Of a stretch of DNA of 64,000 nt, positions 1-11,829 are shown in pieces (within the stretch, counting starts at the first letter, position 1; every line of letters begins with the position of its first letter). This DNA comes from Athripsodes cinereus (taxonomy: Eukaryota; Arthropoda; Insecta; Trichoptera; Leptoceridae), in contig OX388307.1 in NCBI GenBank assembly GCA_947579605.1, positions 23,537,237 through 23,601,236 on the forward strand. The letters are read 5' to 3'. Below the pieces are notes generated by a model, which was not told the origin of the DNA, made no database searches, and worked only from the letters and a program-made list of their open reading frames with translations. A program made the position numbers and the translations under genes.

Positions 1-195
1 TCTTTGAAAAAAAGTTAGTTTTCTTTTTATCAAGTCAAGAGTCTCAAATACTAGTAAGAGTAGATAATAAAGTCACTAGGAAGTTAAAAAAATAGTGTAT
101 TTTTTTCAATTCATCTTGAAATAGACTTCCAAAAAATCCTTTGCTCAATAACATCAAAATTTTAATATTTTTGCTTTATTATTAAAGTTGAGTAG

Positions 196-270
196 GTTGG
201 TAGCGGGTGAAATCGAACCCCGGGTCTCTCGATTGAAAGCATGGTAATCTACCATCACGCTACTGACTAC
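196..270 (-). repeat. tRNA-derived SINE head
   Basis: On the minus strand the segment reads like a tRNA: an A-box-like TAGCGTGATGGTAGA is followed by a B-box-like GGTTCGATTTC, with a short arm (GTAGCG / CGCTAC) that could pair. The acceptor stem is imperfect and AT-rich unrelated sequence follows, so a SINE head (RNA polymerase III promoter) is more likely than a functional tRNA gene. Confidence 0.5.
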
Positions 271-600
271 TTTTGTTTATTTACTTTATACAAAACATCA
301 GCCGAAATCTAAAGTAAACGAATGCATTTCACAAAGTGTTGATAATGAAGGGATGATTGTACATTATATGTATGTATCGTAAAATTATTTCCCACAAATT
401 GTTATACGGTGCTATGGTGCGGTAGCGGTGTACCAGATGTCCCTAGGCTGGTTGCTTGTTTTTGACAAGTTATGGCTTTAAGCCAAAACAGCTGATTCAG
501 ATAGAGTATTAACAGTATGTAAATCTTCAGAAGATATCAAAGAATATTTTAATAAGTAAGCTTGTTAGAATAAACATATTATTTATGTGTATTTATATTA
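271..600. other. AT-rich spacer, no gene seen
   Basis: No ORF with recognisable content, no inverted repeats and no tandem array were seen in this stretch. Confidence 0.6.
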
Positions 601-603
601 CTT

Positions 604-690
604 ACCATCACAGCATATCCCACTAGTGAGGTAGCCAGCAGACCAGCTGTACGTAGCAAACACGCAAGCTGCCCTCTCCATGTCAACAAG
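604..690 (-). repeat. Copy of the dispersed TACCCC...GTGATGGTA tail family
   Basis: A block beginning TTACCATCACAGCATATCCC and continuing through GTAGCCAGCAGACCAG recurs at 1366-1412 with the first 44 bp identical. Relatives sit at 10139-10345, 18181-18459 and 28108-28243. The last two end in tetranucleotide tails, so the family behaves like short retroposed elements. This copy reads on the minus strand and is truncated. Confidence 0.6.
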
Positions 691-1206
691 AAAAATTTAC
701 ACATTAAATATGGGGCGCATGTGTTATACGAGTATATAATTGTTTTATGAACATACTTGGAGTTCGGTCAAATAATCACTATTTATTGCTCCTAAGTAAA
801 GAATAACAATTTTAAAAACCAGAAATGGAATTGACAGGAATAACCTGAAACCAGATATCAAATTCAATAAAACTTATAAAATTTAGATTAATTACTGTTA
901 ACAATACATGTTATCACGAACTTAATAAACTTTCATAGGTTAGTTGGAAGATATCCCGCCTCTTCGATAAACTTGCCCATCGTACATTGTTTTTCTACAT
1001 ACCATGTTGTTATCCTAATAACAGTTATTATTTTTATTTTTAGTGGTTAATTTAAGTTTATTATTTCATTAAAAACAGTCTACCGATAAGCTGCAATTAA
1101 TAAACCAATCACCCATTTTATTCACTACCTCACCATTACTTTTATTGTGGTTAAATGCATTGATAAATACAAAATTAAAATCTTGTCACACTTAAATTTT
1201 ATATTG

Positions 1207-1365
1207 TTACTTACTTTACTTACTTACTTACTTACTTTACGTGTCCGGTCTTTTTTAAAATCTTCCCACTCCAATAAGCGGCGACATTCATCGCCTTGTC
1301 GTTAGCTATGATAAGGTCTTCAGGACTACAGCCGTCCCCCATCAGTGGGCATATTAGTATTATAA
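1207..1365 (-). repeat. LINE 3' end with (GTAA)n tail
   Basis: On the minus strand a short open frame (about 38 codons, containing ANDKAMNVAAYWSGKILKKT) ends in TAA and is followed immediately by a GTAA tandem tail, seen on the plus strand as CTTA repeats at 1207-1240. A coding end followed by a microsatellite tail is typical of 5'-truncated RTE-type LINE insertions. The protein family is not recognised. Confidence 0.4.
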
Positions 1366-1412
1366 TTACCATCACAGCATATCCCACTAGTGAGGTAGCC
1401 AGCAGACCAGTA
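1366..1412 (-). repeat. Second copy of dispersed tail family
   Basis: The first 44 bp are identical to those at 604-647, and the block abuts the LINE tail at 1207-1365. It is a short truncated copy. Confidence 0.6.
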
Positions 1413-2056
1413 TATAATTATATTGTTAATTTAGTAATATAAAGCAATGCAGGATATCCAAGTTCGTTATATAATACATTTATAAATAGGTATATACAGA
1501 AAACTGTAAGGTAACTAATGGTAACCAAAGCTACTGGTAGAGTTTCTAGCTTTTAAGGCTCCAAGGGTAAAATATTACAACGAGCTAACCATGTTCTATG
1601 CAGGTATAACGAGAACTAAATTTACACGGTGTTAACGTCTTTTAACTAACAAATTTTATGATTATTATGAAATCGCGAGTAATCAAATTACAACCTTTTT
1701 TTTATATTATTTAGTAGCAGAATAATGTAAAAATACATAATTGAGAAATTGATTTTTGATGAAAAAGTGTATTTTGTAGAATGTGCGTATTAGTTTTTCA
1801 TATTATTTTAAAATTAAAAACTGTTACAAAAATATGCCTTTCGATATTTATTTATTTATTTTATTTATTTGCAAATATTTACGACCAATTTTACATGTTA
1901 AACCTCTGTATACATACAAAACATGTTAACAAAGAAAAGATCTGTTACAAAAATACACAAATCAATTAGACTAAAGAAACGAGAGTTTAACAGACAATAT
2001 AACATTAATCATGTTATAATTATAAAATAAGATACAAAATTGTTAAAAAAAAAATT

Positions 2057-2702
2057 GGTCAAGACATTACAAAGAGAAATCAAAGTGGTATAAAAATGTC
2101 AAATATAGTAAAAAGTCAATTAGTTAAAATTCATAAGTTAAAAATTTGGTCAAGACATTACAAAGAGAAATCAAAGTGGTATAAAAATGTCAAATATAGT
2201 AAAAAGTCAATTAGTTAAAATTCATAAGTTAAAAATTGGGTCAAGACATTACAAAGAGAAATCAAAGTGGTATAAAAAAGTCAAATATAGTAAAAAGTCA
2301 ATTAGTTAAAATTCATAAGTTAAACATTTGGTCAAGACATTACAAAGAGAAATCAAAGTGGTATAAAAAATGTCAAATATAGTAAAAAGTCAATTAGTTA
2401 AAATTCATAAGTTAAACATTTGGTCAAGACATTACAAAGAGAAATCAAAGTGGTATAAAAAAGTCAAATATAGTAAAAAGTCAATTAGTTAAAATTCATA
2501 AGTTAAAAATTTGGTCAAGACATTACAAAGAGAAATCAAAGTGGTATAAAAAAGTCAAATATAGTAAAAAGTCAATTAGTTAAAATTCATAAGTTAAACA
2601 TTTGGTCAAGACATTACAAAGAGAAATCAAAGTGGTATAAAAAAGTCAAATATAGTAAAAAGTCAATTAGTTAAAATTCATAAGCTAAACATTTGGTCAA
2701 AA
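2057..2702. repeat. 91 bp minisatellite, seven copies
   Basis: The block starting GGTCAAGACATTACAAAGAG recurs at 2057, 2148, 2239, 2330, 2422, 2513 and 2604, with an eighth partial start at 2695. The period is 91 bp (92 once). Units differ only at a few sites (AAAATGTC/AAAAAGTC, AAAATTT/AACATTT), so the array is young or homogenised. It has no coding potential. Confidence 0.95.
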
Positions 2703-2728
2703 CATATCAAGTCATATAAATGCTATCT

Positions 2729-2830
2729 CATACCGTATCCTTTGTGGAGTAGACAGAAATGACGAAACATCAGCGAAGCTTATACATGCTTACGCTTCCT
2801 TCACTCCCTCCATCTTTGTTAAATATACTA
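2729..2830 (-). repeat. Possible decayed RTE 3' end
   Basis: TACCGTATCCTTTGTGGAGTAGACAGAAA resembles, in layout and in scattered identities, the RTE ends at 28345 and 30310 (TACCATCACGCCGCTTCCCT followed by GGGGTAGGCAGAAA). The match is loose, so this is tentative. Confidence 0.3.
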
Positions 2831-3629
2831 TCTCGAACATTCATCTCGAGATAATAATATACCTACTCATCCGCCATATTTTTTTGAAAAACAAATAGAG
2901 GGACAACATATTCACGAGTTTTAATAGGCTCAGGTTTTGTCTAAAAAATAAATGGTGGTTTACACACTTAGAAATAATTTATCGTCGTTGCATATTCAAA
3001 AAGAGACATGTGCACACATTTTTATTTAGGCATACTCTTTTAAAACTGTTCATTAAGGCATTAAAATTGTAGTTTGGACTTTTTATTGACATGTGATATT
3101 ATTCTTTAAGTATTGAATTTTAATATTTGATACTAAGAATCACTTTATAAAATGGTTATGATGTCATTATAAGCAATTTAATCTGGTAATGTCAAAATGT
3201 TTATGAATTCACATGTTCCTTTTTGAATATGCAACGACGTTATATAGTTCACGATTAATACTTTATTAATTTAATTTTTTCTTATTTTGCAGATAAATGA
3301 ACGCATATAACAAATATGAAAAATTTGTTTAATTAAAGACTCTATGTGAAAGTAGAGTAGTAGAGAAAAGAGGCTATTTTATGTGAACAAATTACACTGA
3401 AACGAAAACTTTGACAGTATCCCGAATTAGAATTATTTTTAAACAAAGTTTTTTTGGTACATGATTAAATTATTATCAACTATATAAAGAGCATAATCAA
3501 GGGGTGCTCATGGGTTGCATTAGTAGGAGCTTAGTGGAATTAGAAATAATAACAACTCCATTCAGAAAATATCAGTTTCCTTTGTTGATAACTAACATAG
3601 ATCAAATTAGTACTAAATATTGTATTGCA
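2831..3629. other. AT-rich spacer, nothing recognised
   Basis: There is no supported gene. The sequence around 2990 (GTCGTTGCATATTCAAAAAG) and that around 3220 (TTTTTGAATATGCAACGACG) are inverted copies of about 19 bp. They may be the ends of a small decayed TIR element at about 2983-3240. Confidence 0.45.
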
Positions 3630-3888
3630 CACTGAGAAAAATACTAACGAAATTTCACAACGAATCATTGGTACGTACTATCAGATTAAGACCAGAGATC
3701 GTTCAAACGATTCATTAGTACGAAACTATTATATTAACTCTTCGCAAACAAGTTGTTGGTAAATTTACCAATGATTTGTTTGCGAAGAGTTATTATTATA
3801 GATTTATACCAATGAATCGTTTGTACGATCTCTGGTCCTAATCTGATAGTACCGTACCAATGATTCGTTTTGAGTATTTTTCTCAGTG
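3630..3888. mobile_element. Palindromic MITE with CACTGAGAAAAATACT ends
   Basis: The segment opens with CACTGAGAAAAATACT and closes with its reverse complement. Most of the interior is also palindromic around GGTAAATTTACC near 3760: the CTATCAGATTAAGACCAGAG and ACTCTTCGCAAACAAG blocks both return inverted. The length is 259 bp. No clear target-site duplication is visible, so the superfamily is open. It has no coding capacity and must be moved by a transposase from elsewhere. Confidence 0.85.
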
Positions 3889-3926
3889 CAGGTAGTGACA
3901 CAATGATACCCATTTATACAACGAAT

Positions 3927-4080
3927 TTAACACATATACATTATACATGCTACACCCAGACCCAATAAAATTTGCAAAATGTCATTCTTCATTTTGCTCT
4001 TGCCGGGAATTGAACCTGAAACCTCACGAGTCAAAAGTAAGAGCTTTACCTCCGTGCCACGCCGGCTGCCAACTATAATA
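3927..4080 (-). repeat. tRNA-derived SINE, minus strand
   Basis: On the minus strand GCCGGCGTGGCACGGAGGTA (A box) and CAGGTTCAATTCCCGGC (B box) flank an anticodon-arm-like middle, and the GCCGG/CCGGC ends could pair as an acceptor. A non-tRNA body (about 80 bp containing GGGTCTGGGTGTAGCATG) follows, as expected for a SINE rather than a real tRNA. It differs in sequence from the SINEs at 196 and 49206. Confidence 0.6.
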
Positions 4081-7000
4081 ATATGTGAGCTAGGTTTTAC
4101 AAAAACCTGGCCTTTACAGACACATGAAATAAAAATACGGTTACCACAAAAATGTTTTTCTCCAGACAAGCTATTTTATTTTGTAGATGCACTAATAAGG
4201 ATCGTCTTTTTGTTGTTTCAGGAGAAAACCCTCTCGCCATGCAGCGCGGTACATCCTCCAGAAGTCCTCCTCTATCCATCTTCCTAACTCTTCTGTCTTT
4301 GTGTCTTCTTGTCTTAAGATGACAACTGTATTGAGAGACTATTGTTACGTAAATTAATAATTTATGTATTGTATATAATTAACTGTCTATCTATTTAAGT
4401 ATTACCTTAATACTTAATATTTATTATCGATATAGGAAATTATTATTAGATAAAATTTTAATATGTATAATAAAAAAAAATGTTTTTAAAGAAAAACTGT
4501 ATAAATAATTATTATGTAATGGGTATGTATTGTAAAAACTAAAACACAGTTCTTCGGTAAAACCATGTCATTACGTTGATAAAGAACAACTTTCAAGAGT
4601 GGAATTAAAAACCATTGTTTTCTTCTATTATATGAATTGATTTTTACCGAGAGAGACATTTTTAGTCTTTCAAAAATGTTGAGACTGACAATGTTCTTGA
4701 AAGACGGAAGACTTTTCTTTTAATGAAAATCAATAAACTATAAGAAAATGTTTGTTTTAAATTTCATTTTGGAATTCTACTAGCTACTTAAACACTCACA
4801 GTAAAAAGCGTTCACTTTCCAGAGGTTAACACAGAACTTGACATTTGAGTAAAGTCCGTGTTTTCATACTTATATAAAGTCGAAAAACATACATGTGCAT
4901 GGTAATTAAAGACAAATTATTAACTAAAATAATTTGTTGTACATATGTTCTAATGTTCAGTTTTTATGGTAAAGGTCACAAACTTTGCATCTATGATTGT
5001 ACAAGTTTAATCCAATTGCCAATTTTAATCCAGTATGAAAAAATATTTATTTTAAATTAATTTTTCTGGACGTATAAATTATTTTATTAATCTACCAAAA
5101 ATATTAATAATGGATTCAATACAAAAGTACCTACTCGAACTGTAATATAAATTAAATTATAAAAATTTCAAATGTCTTCATAATATTTTAATTAGTGTAA
5201 ACGATTTGATAAAGATAATTTTATGATAAATAAAAACAATGTCTGTATATATTTAGTATGTATAGTCCGATTTATAAATCCCAAATGTCTGTAAAAATAT
5301 ATCACTATCCCTTTGTTGATTTTGGCAGGGGTAGGCAGAATGTACATTACCGCTTCTATAACATTCAAATAGTTCCCATTCACGTTCTCCTAGTCAACAT
5401 TACACATCGAAAGAACTTTTTTTTATTAATCTATTACGCTTTTTCTGAAAAACTGTGCAATTTCCGTATCCTGTTTATTGACTATCTCAGAATGTTTGAA
5501 ATGAAAGCTCAAACGTCAATATCGTACATTAATTACATATTCATTGAAAGCTGCACAAAGCAGTATGCTAAATCATGTTTATTTTTTCGATTTAAATGCT
5601 CTAGATCTTTAACAAAAAAATATTGCGGTAGGAATGTCTGCAAATAACAGCGATTAACAACGAAGCGTTATTTTGTGACAACAAAAGAAAATAATGACTG
5701 TGGTTGATGAAGCTGGTTATAAAAGTATATTAAAGTGCCGACCTCATTTTTAATTATTGAGACATTAGAAAAATTCACTTTATCTAAAATCTTAAAAGTT
5801 CCATTGAAATGTGACAATGAAAGTTTAGACGAGATTAAAATACTCGTTGAAAAAAATGTTTAAAATATTTTTTTTCTAATTTATTTATTTATTTATTTAT
5901 TTATTATTATTTATTTATTAATTATTTTTATTTATTCATAGATAAAAGGTTTTGTCAATTTTACATCAAAGGTAATAAATACTAAATAAATCGGTAAAAA
6001 AATCAGCAAAAAAATTGTATCTATGAGATCCCAAATATCAAATAAAGTTTTAAAACTTTAAAAGTCTCACAAATATGACATATTGTATTTGTAAGTATTT
6101 GGTGGAGTTTTCCATAAAGGTAAGACACCCAATTTTTTGTTAGTTTTCGAGTACAAATTTTGAATCATAATAATTATACTTTCTCTTGTTTTAAAATTTG
6201 TTTTGTTTAAAATGCTAATTTTCGATATAATCTGTTTACAACAGAATCAAGGACATCAAGGTATGTTTCAAAGTTTTACTGGCATTTGTCACATTCTTGA
6301 AGTGAATAAATTTAATGATGTTGTTTTTTGACAAATTTAATAAAAAAAGTACCAGTGATATTTCAATTGAATCACATTTAATTCCTTTTGATTACAGCAT
6401 TACATAAAGACAAAGTATTTTCCATTTTAAACAAAACAAAATTTTCTGTCCATTTTAAAATAAAGAGAAAATGCTGCAATAGAGAAGAATATATTTTAAA
6501 AGAATTGCTGATGGTACGTTCTGCCAGTGGCGGAACCAATATTATCAAATTGGTCAATCTCAAATACTGTTTAACTAAGTATCTCCATTTTATGCACTTA
6601 TATTTGTTCCGAAAATTTGATTCACATAAGCAAAGTAAAAGTGAAAAAACCAAGTTACATATGTAAATTGACTTTTTTGATAATTTGAAGATAGATCATA
6701 TTAAGACTCAGTGTTATGTACATTAATAGTCGTGCAATGATCGACTTTTATAATATGTAAAACAACAATCATCGGAATAAAAACGGTACCTATTTTTTTT
6801 TAAGTTGCTTCATTATTAGAAACCGTCTTACAAAAAACATATTCTCAAAGACCAATCGCTTAACTAAATCAAACCTCAAAATATCAAAAAGGCACACTTA
6901 CTATATTATTAAGTACCTACTTACATTTTTTTTTACTTATTTTTGAGTGAGCAATAAATTTTACTTATTTTTATCATGGCTTGAAAACTACTCCAAATTG

Positions 7001-7250
7001 GTACCTACATTGAATTTTGTAACTTTGGGACCTATATAACATCTACGCCACTGCCTTTTGCTTATATCTTCAACAAAGTACCGCTGTTTGTTCTTAATAT
7101 TCAGTCACAAAGCTTTGTTGGAGGATAAGCAGATTAAAAGAGGAAAAATGAAACACTCCACTTTATCCTGAAAGAGATGTTTTTATGTAAACAATATGTA
7201 AAATTATATTATTGAAGAATGTTGATTGAAAGCCATACATAAAAATAGAG
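4081..7250. other. AT-rich spacer
   Basis: Only short ORFs without recognisable motifs occur here. ATTT-rich low-complexity runs are at 5870-5940. I see no gene, no long inverted repeat and no tandem array. Confidence 0.55.
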
Positions 7251-7255
7251 AAATA

Positions 7256-7410
7256 TAAGCATTTTTATTTATTTATTTATTTATTCATTCTTTACTGTAC
7301 ATTGATAAAAAACAATTACATAAAAGGTATACATTCAAATTAAATACAATCAATATACAGAGGGCGAGTTTATCGCAAAGGCGCGATCTCTTCCAACTAA
7401 CCCAAAATTT
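7256..7410 (-). repeat. LINE-tail-like repeat with (ATAA)n
   Basis: An ATTT tandem run is followed by CAGAGGGCGAGTTTATCGCA and GGCGCGATCTCTTCCAAC. This layout is familiar from dispersed repeats in moth genomes, where a tetranucleotide tail ends a retroposed LINE fragment. The recognition is from general familiarity, not from a search. Confidence 0.35.
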
Positions 7411-8335
7411 TTAATGTCTTATTAATTTATAAAAAAAATCAAACAGATAATACCTAATCAAATAATAATCAGTTGGACTTCTTTATTACGCGTATCTTGG
7501 TGTAGGGTTATAAAACAACTTAAAAAAGGATTTTAAATTTAAATCTTTAGTTACATAAGTTCTATAAGTTTATGCTGAATATGAACTATGCATACAGATC
7601 GCGATCCATTTGAGATCTGAAATATATGACATCCCAAAAGATGGTTGCTTCTATGGTTTTCAAAAAGTGGTCCTTGATTGTTCCCTCCGCACAAGCATTT
7701 GGTTGCTTATGGAGAGGGCATTTTACTATGTGTAATATTGTTTTGTTATTGTTATATCAATGTATACTGTGTATTTAAAAAATTTTTTTTTTTTAAAAAA
7801 TGGTGGCAGTGACAGTGAGAATAGATCGATTATTGAAAACAAGTAAATATAAAAGAAAACTCGTAAGCTAAAAAAAACTGTAATATGAGAACGTATCCTT
7901 CAGCTGGTCCTTTGCCGTTATTCGCTCTATCTCTGCCTACTCCTTTTTTTATTAAAAAAGATGATTATGTTTTCTTTACCTCTGCCAACTCTCTAAAAAT
8001 AAGAAAAAAATACTATACATACAAATATATTCGGATAGATTAAAACTAACATGTTAGATATAAAAATAATAATTGTTAGTACTTTTAATATAACGAATAA
8101 GGAATATAATAACTATTGGTCGATAAACTATTCAATAATTTACGTAAAAACTTTGTTTTTTTCAGGATCATTAATAATTATAAACCATAATAATATGTAT
8201 TCATGATTGTATATTTAGGTAGGTACTAAACACATAATTATATTCCTTAAAAAGGTGTTCATTGAAAATTATTTGTAAATATTTCAATGACTTGGGTAAG
8301 AAAAACAGTATTATTATTTATGATTCTTTTCTTTT
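7411..8335. other. AT-rich spacer
   Basis: No supported coding region or structured repeat was seen apart from homopolymer runs. Confidence 0.55.
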
Positions 8336-8337
8336 CA

Positions 8338-8590
8338 CGTGACTTGCTGGGTACCCCGACGTTGACGATAATTTGGGAAAAAGCTTCCCTACCCTGAGCG
8401 GCGTGAAACAGCTCCACCACGGTCCTATCGCCGGTCCAATCTAGAATGTTTCGAAGCTAGAAAAGCTGTCCTCTGCCGACCCCTACGTCCCTCGATCTTC
8501 CCTTTCAAAACGTGCTGAAGTACGGCGTACTTGTTGTCTCTTGTAATATGGCCAAAATATGATATTTTACGAAGCTTGATCATTGAAGAT
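8338..8590 (-). pseudogene. RTE-type LINE C-terminal fragment
   Basis: Translated on the minus strand the segment gives KLRKISYFGHITRDNKYAVL followed by LKGKIEGRRG. This is the C-terminal basic region of RTE-type endonuclease-reverse transcriptases, with the same YxGH...GKIEGRR layout as the copy at 11345-11822. Stops and frameshifts interrupt it. Only the last part of the element is present, as expected of 5' truncation. Confidence 0.65.
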
Positions 8591-9790
8591 ATTTTTTATT
8601 CTTGTTATTTTAACTGGCACAGTTGGTATAAACTGTTTTATTATTTCACTAAACAGTGTGTTTCAGAACAGCTGATAAGTTTTTTCTTCATTATACTCCT
8701 ACGCCACATCCAAGTGGAGAAGACAAAGAGAATGGATCATGAATGGATGGACCATATTGATCTACTCTTACATACTGATTTCGTTTTTTTCACATTCATG
8801 CAATCTTGAGAATTTATCCACCTTGACAAGCCACCTTGCTGTCGGACGTTCGTAATATCTAACATTCCTTCTTTTGGATTAATACACTTTCTTTAAACCC
8901 AGCAAGTTATTTTTATCTGTATTTTCCCCGTTTGAAATGAAAGTCATGAAAATAATGAAACGAGTCTAATTCAACGCTTATTGAAAAATAAAAGAGAATG
9001 TTGATAATCGTATTGAAAATCAACCGAGATTCGAAGCAAAAAAGCTAATTACAGTGTTATATTTTCATCTCAAACTGTTCCCTATTTTTTCAGATATTTC
9101 AGCGAATGTTTCAATTTATTATTTTACAATCTTTTGTATGGCATTAGCTTATAAAATCTTATTTAAATTTGTAAATAATGTGAAATATTTTAAAATCATA
9201 ATAACGATAAAATGTGTAATATTCATTCGATTCGTTGAGTTATTATTGAATATAAGGCATAATATAATAAATGTTTATATAATTAAAACATCTCATATAT
9301 GGGGTAGCCTACTACAACCCCAGAAATAGCAACGTACATTAGTACTATAAAGTCATTATAATTAGGTATGTGTCATAAACTATATAAATTAAAGAATAAT
9401 CCTATTGTTTTCAAATTAATAATTAAAACTACTAAATAAAAAGTACATAAAAATTATTTATTACATATTTATAAGAATATTATTCATTATTATACCTATC
9501 TATTAAATAAACAATAATATATTATAACAATCTAATTGTATTTAAAAACTAATTATTTAAAATGTTTGTAAGTTTTTTAGGTTGTGAGATATATATTGAT
9601 GTAAATTTCGATGTTTATTTATGGATATCAATAAAATATTACAAAATTACAAAAAAAAATGTTTTTTCACAATTCTAACCCTCTCCCCCATTTGTACCTT
9701 ATTAGTTATTGCTAGAGTTGTTCAAATGTTTGTATTATTTCGCTACATTGTGGGAATGAAGAAATAGGTAAGAAGATATGCCTTAAGGAT
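8591..9790. other. AT-rich spacer
   Basis: No recognised coding region was found; short ORFs here have no identifiable motif. Confidence 0.5.
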
Positions 9791-9794
9791 TATG

Positions 9795-10072
9795 GCTATC
9801 ATCGTCATCGCGCGGTTTCCCTTTGATGGTGGGCAGAAAGGGTAGAGCGCAACTTATTCCTTTCCTTGCGTTTACTTTTCGCTTTTGTTACTGAGATAAA
9901 ACTCCTCATGCATGATCTCCAATTCAATGTGTTCAACACACAGTATGTCCGTCCTGGAGGATTTGGTTTATAATGATTATGACATTGAGTCATCGGACGG
10001 CCACGTCTCTTAACACCATTCCTCTCAGACAATTTCTCCCCTTTAATAAATTCTTTCCACGTACCCAATCTA
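9795..10072 (-). pseudogene. RTE-like LINE 3' fragment
   Basis: An 87-codon minus-strand frame ends WRSCMRSFISVTKAKSKRKE, closely matching the C-terminal end of the RTE copies at 28357 and 30323 (RRTCMRNCMNVTEAR...). The 3' UTR begins GTGGGCAGAAAGGG like theirs, and the low-coordinate side carries ATC/GTC-rich sequence in the place of the tail. The rest of the element is missing (5' truncated). Confidence 0.7.
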
Positions 10073-10101
10073 TCGACGTGAACTCTGGGATATTACATAA
10101 A

Positions 10102-10165
10102 TTACATAAAGCTGGTCTGCTGGCTACCCCACAACTGAGGTAGCCAGCAGACCAGCTTTATGTAA
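10102..10165. repeat. Perfect 27 bp hairpin
   Basis: Positions 10102-10128 and 10139-10165 are exact reverse complements (27/27), separated by a 10-base loop. The right arm is the start of the dispersed repeat at 10139-10345 (GTAGCCAGCAGACCAGC), so two inverted copies of that repeat's end meet here. Confidence 0.9.
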
Positions 10166-10345
10166 TAAACATGCAAGCCGTCTTCTACTTAGCAATATAC
10201 AATCAATACATTCAGAATGGGTGGCAAACCTCATTGCTGAATTTCAGATGTAGATTTTTTTCGAACACCTGCCTTTTACAGGACACTCGGAAACTTATGG
10301 ATAAGAGTGGGAGACCAATTCTTTACCGGGTGCTCCACGGGACTT
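10139..10345 (-). repeat. Long copy of dispersed tail family
   Basis: Shared blocks with 18181-18459 (which is in the opposite orientation) include GGGTGGCAAACCTCATTGCTG, CCTGCCTTTTACAGGACACT and GTAGCCAGCAGAC. The tail end is replaced by the hairpin partner at 10102-10128. No coding frame is conserved, which suggests a SINE-like or non-autonomous repeat. Confidence 0.65.
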
Positions 10346-10349
10346 GAAT

Positions 10350-11340
10350 AAATATTTGTTTATGAAAATACAAATCAACATCAAATAATATTATTTTAAA
10401 CATATTTGATATTAATAAAACACTGTTTTACTTTTCACTATTAATTTATTATTACTCAAGCGCTTTCGTCAAGTTAGCTTGACATTTTCAAGAGAACTAG
10501 ATTAATTATTTTGTTTAGTAATTATTTTGTTTAGTACTCATATCTGGATTTTTTATTTAATAAAATAAAAATGTAAATAGTACATTTGTTGACATACTTT
10601 AGTTCATTATTATGAATAAATATCCACTTTATTGTTTCGAGAGGAAAGTATACGAGCTTTTGATATTTTTTTTTATTATGTTTCTTTTATTAATCAAGCT
10701 TTCCTTTATTGGTAACAAAGAAAGATTTATAACTTGTTAAATTCGCAATTTATTTTTCATTTTTTTTATTTGTCATAATTAATTTGCAAACATTAAATTC
10801 GTCTTCATTATTTTTCGCTTTGTTGCGATGTAGTATGTACCATCTGCCAAATTCTACGATGTATAAATTTCATATATTTTGTGTATTTTTCTCTCTCCAT
10901 ATTTTTTCTCCGAAATTAAGATGTATTTATTTCTGAAAATCATAAAAAAATTGAGCGAAAAATTCAATAATTGATGTTTATGTAAAAGTTTTTGAATAAA
11001 TATATTATTTATGTGCCAATGTATTATACTCATGGAGTGTCCGGTGCTAGAATGAAAAATTCAATTTGACCCTTTTTCAGTAATGGCAATATGTCAAAAA
11101 TAGCAAAAATGCTGGTGTATGTAGAATAACATTTGTGTATGTAGAATAACATTTTAGTACCGAGACTAAGACGAACGTAAGCCAAACTTAAATATGGTTG
11201 AAGACAAATTAAATAATATAAATAAGAATAAATAGAATGGAGATGCGATCAGTTTTTTTATTTATTTATATAATTGTAAAAATAAAATAAAATTTAAAAT
11301 ACAATACACAAGTAATAACAAGCTTAAACTTATATGCTTC
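10350..11340. other. AT-rich spacer
   Basis: Nothing was recognised except a short direct duplication near 11115-11155 (GTGTATGTAGAATAACATTT twice in a row). Confidence 0.5.
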
Positions 11341-11344
11341 TTCT

Positions 11345-11822
11345 TTCTGTACCATGTCAGGTCCCTCCGACGTTGGCGATCACTACGGCGAAAACCTTCC
11401 AGTCCTGTGCTGTTCTGTAGGCCTAGTCAAAACACATTAAAGCGTTACGTTTTCGTTTCGTTTTCGTTCAAACAAGACGAGGTTGCGAGAACGCGTCAAT
11501 TTTCGGAGCTACTTGAGTATTTTATTTCCGAAAATTGACGCGTTCTCGCAACGTCGTCTTGTTTGAACGAAAATGAAACGAAAACGTAACGCTTAAATGT
11601 GTTTTGACTAGGCCTACTGAACAGGTCATCCACTGTCCTGATTCCGGTCCATTCTTCAATGTTGCGCAGCCAGGACATCTGCTTTCTGCCAACTCTCCGT
11701 CTTCCCTCTATCTTGCCCTCCAATATAAGGCGGAGGAGACGATACTTCTCTCCACGCAGCACGTGACCCAAATATGAGACCTTCCTCACTTTGATAATCG
11801 ACAATAGTTCATATATGTATAT
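11345..11822 (-). pseudogene. RTE-type LINE C-terminal fragment split by a foldback
   Basis: The minus-strand frame contains VRKVSYLGHVLRGEKYRLLR, then GKIEGRRRVGRKQMSWLRNI and EEWTGIRTVDDLF. This is the conserved tail of RTE-type LINE polymerases. The frame is broken at 11616, where a 195 bp palindrome (11420-11614) is inserted; the LINE resumes at 11345-11417 (FAVVIANVG-type end). The LINE is 5' truncated at about 11822. Confidence 0.75.
11420..11614. mobile_element. Foldback MITE, 88 bp arms, TA duplication
   Basis: The left arm 11420-11507 and right arm 11527-11614 are reverse complements with about 3 mismatches in 88, around a 19 bp spacer. The ends read GGCCTAGTCAAAACACATT. TA dinucleotides flank both sides (11418-11419 and 11615-11616), consistent with a TA target duplication. 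It interrupts a LINE fragment, which proves insertion. There is no coding capacity. A relative of nearly the same size is at 42571-42768. Confidence 0.9.
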
Positions 11823-11829
11823 ACTTGTC

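Noticed and set aside
196..270. Functional tRNA gene
   Set aside because: The acceptor stem and anticodon arm do not fold cleanly and the context is repetitive, so a SINE head is more likely. The same applies at 3927-4080 and 49206-49280.
2057..2702. CRISPR array
   Set aside because: The units are continuous 91 bp tandem copies without unique spacers, in a eukaryotic context.
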